NCBI GenBank assembly: GCA_902578515.1
Contig: CACHDH010000002.1
Span: forward strand, 1 to 40,672
DNA length: 40,672 nucleotides
Source of the DNA: an uncultured marine group I thaumarchaeote
GTDB lineage: Archaea > Thermoproteota > Nitrososphaeria > Nitrososphaerales > Nitrosopumilaceae
Direction of reading: 5' to 3'
The position numbers were made by a program, and so were the translations under genes. The notes below the pieces were generated by a model, which worked only from the letters and a program-made list of their open reading frames with translations, was not told the origin of the DNA and ran no database searches. Shown piece after piece: positions 39,113 to 40,672 of this stretch (its first letter is position 1; every line of letters starts with the position of its first letter).

Positions 39113-39871
39113 ATGAAAAAAGACGTAGTAGCAGGAATTGGGGAAATAGGGAAACCAATTTTAAAACTTTTATCTAAAAACAATGTTATTGTTGGATTTG
39201 ATTTAAATCCTAAATTAATGGATCAAAGAAAATTTGAAAGATATAAAAAACTTCCAACTTCATTTTTGCATATTACTATTCCCGTAACAAACAGATTCGT
39301 AAATAATGTCTTGAAACTTGAGAAAAAATTTAAGCCTGAATGTATTGTTATTCATAGTACAATAAAACCTGGCACTACAAAAATATTACAAAAAAAATTA
39401 TCAATCCCTGTAATATATAGTGCAACCAGGGGTGTGCACAAAAGAATGATACGTGATCTTAAACGATACACCAAATTTTTTGTAATTTCAACAAATGCAC
39501 CTAGACGCAAATGGGCCTCCTCACGCTTTACAAAATTAATGAAACAATGTGGTATCAAAACAAAGAAAATGTCAAACCCGGAAACGTTAGAATTAGCAAA
39601 AATAATTTGTGACACTTCATATCTAGGTTGGTTAGTAAACTATGCTCAATTAAGTAATAGAATTGCTATTCATCATGGAGTTAACTATGATGAAATGTGG
39701 AGTTTTTCTAATGAAATTCATCAATTCTTAGGAAATAGACCAAAAATGTATCCCGGTCATATTGGTGGGCATTGCGTGATACCAAATCTTAATCTGATAA
39801 ATAATGAAACTCTTAACCTAATTAATAAAATAAATAATAGTTACTCAAAAAAATTAAAAAAATCTAAATAA
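39113..39871 (+). CDS. Short NDP-sugar dehydrogenase-like protein without C-terminal substrate domain
   Basis: VAGIGEIGKPILKLLSKNNVIVGFDLNP, ETLELAKIICDTSYLGWLVNYAQLSN, YPGHIGGHCVIPN; only 252 aa. Confidence 0.75.
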   Translation: MKKDVVAGIGEIGKPILKLLSKNNVIVGFDLNPKLMDQRKFERYKKLPTSFLHITIPVTNRFVNNVLKLEKKFKPECIVIHSTIKPGTTKILQKKLSIPVIYSATRGVHKRMIRDLKRYTKFFVISTNAPRRKWASSRFTKLMKQCGIKTKKMSNPETLELAKIICDTSYLGWLVNYAQLSNRIAIHHGVNYDEMWSFSNEIHQFLGNRPKMYPGHIGGHCVIPNLNLINNETLNLINKINNSYSKKLKKSK

Positions 39872-39876
39872 AAAAT

Positions 39877-40672
39877 ATGGATCTGACCAAATCAATGTTT
39901 GATAAAGAAAAGAATGATATAGAAAAGTTTAATCAATTAGATTTAGACGAACGTTCAATCGTTTTTTATTCAGAAGATATTTCTTCATTTGTTTATTTTG
40001 AACAAATTATTCATGAATTAACTGAAAAAATGGGGCGACAGATTTGCTATGTAACATCAGCTAAGGATGATCCTATTCTTAAAAACCAAAATGAAAAAAT
40101 CAGAGCTTTTTACATAGGAAATTCTGAAATTGTAAAGTTAAAATTTTTTTTAGGATTAAAAGCAAAGGTGTTGATTATGACTATGCCAGATTTAGGAACT
40201 TATCATATTAAACGTTCAAAGGCATTTCCTGTACATTATGTTCACATTTTTCATGCTATGAATAGTACACATAGAAATTATCGTAAAGGTGCATTTGATC
40301 ACTTTGATTCAATTTTTTGTACTGGTTGCCATCATGTGGAAGAGATTAAAGCTACTGAAAAATTGTATAACCTTAAACAAAAAAATTTGGTTGAATGTGG
40401 ATATGGATTATTAGACAAACTACAAAAAACTAAACCACTACAAAATCAAGACATGCATACTAAAGATGGAAGAAAGAAAATCTTAATCGCCCCATCATGG
40501 GGGAAAAAAGGCTTATTTGAAACTAAAGGACTAGAACTAGTAAAAATTTTGCTTGATGCTGGATATCATGTAACTGTTAGACCACATCCAATGACGGTTA
40601 AAAAATGGCCAAAAATAATTAATGTAATTGAAAATGAATTTAAGAACGATTCAAACTTTACAATGGAAAAGG
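39877..40672 (+). CDS. CDP-glycerol glycerophosphotransferase (TagB/TagF-like) family protein, 3'-truncated by window end; absent from ORF track
   Basis: Own translation from ATG 39877: ...VHYVHIFHAMNSTHRNYRKGAFDHFDSIFCTGCHHVEEI...ILIAPSWGKKGLFETKGLELVKILLDAGYHVTVRPHPMT... Confidence 0.75.
   Translation, partial: MDLTKSMFDKEKNDIEKFNQLDLDERSIVFYSEDISSFVYFEQIIHELTEKMGRQICYVTSAKDDPILKNQNEKIRAFYIGNSEIVKLKFFLGLKAKVLIMTMPDLGTYHIKRSKAFPVHYVHIFHAMNSTHRNYRKGAFDHFDSIFCTGCHHVEEIKATEKLYNLKQKNLVECGYGLLDKLQKTKPLQNQDMHTKDGRKKILIAPSWGKKGLFETKGLELVKILLDAGYHVTVRPHPMTVKKWPKIINVIENEFKNDSNFTMEK

Noticed and set aside
1-40672. CRISPR arrays, transposons, integrases or long direct repeats
   Set aside because: None seen on reading; gene spacing is tight and no repeated spacer-like units or transposase motifs were found. 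Not tested computationally.

Overview
This window is a gene-dense, AT-rich archaeal chromosome segment. Its content (aIF2 gamma/alpha, Nop10, LSm, CDC48, RPA, Lhr-type helicase, GatDE, 7S SRP RNA, a cobalamin cluster, grpE-dnaK-dnaJ) looks like an ammonia-oxidising thaumarchaeon of Nitrosopumilus type; that lineage call is inference. About 26 kb is housekeeping. From roughly 33.7 kb to the end it becomes a cell-surface glycan locus: a membrane sulfatase/phosphotransferase-like protein, a GT4 glycosyltransferase, a WecC-type NDP-sugar dehydrogenase, an asparagine-synthetase-like PP-loop amidase without its glutaminase domain, a truncated NDP-sugar dehydrogenase, and a TagB/TagF-like CDP-glycerol glycerophosphotransferase-like gene cut by the window end. 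I add several features missing from the ORF track: Nop10, a 39-aa membrane sORF overlapping the helicase start, a 53-aa CxxC...HxxH sORF, two tRNAs, SRP RNA, and two genes truncated at the window edges. The most interesting leads are the putative uronamide module, the degenerate/active tandem CbiX, the tRNA-Gln with apparent C33, the overlapping sORF, and the Rossmann protein of unknown function upstream of grpE-dnaK-dnaJ. No CRISPR array, transposon or integrase was seen. Family assignments are by eye; no searches were run.
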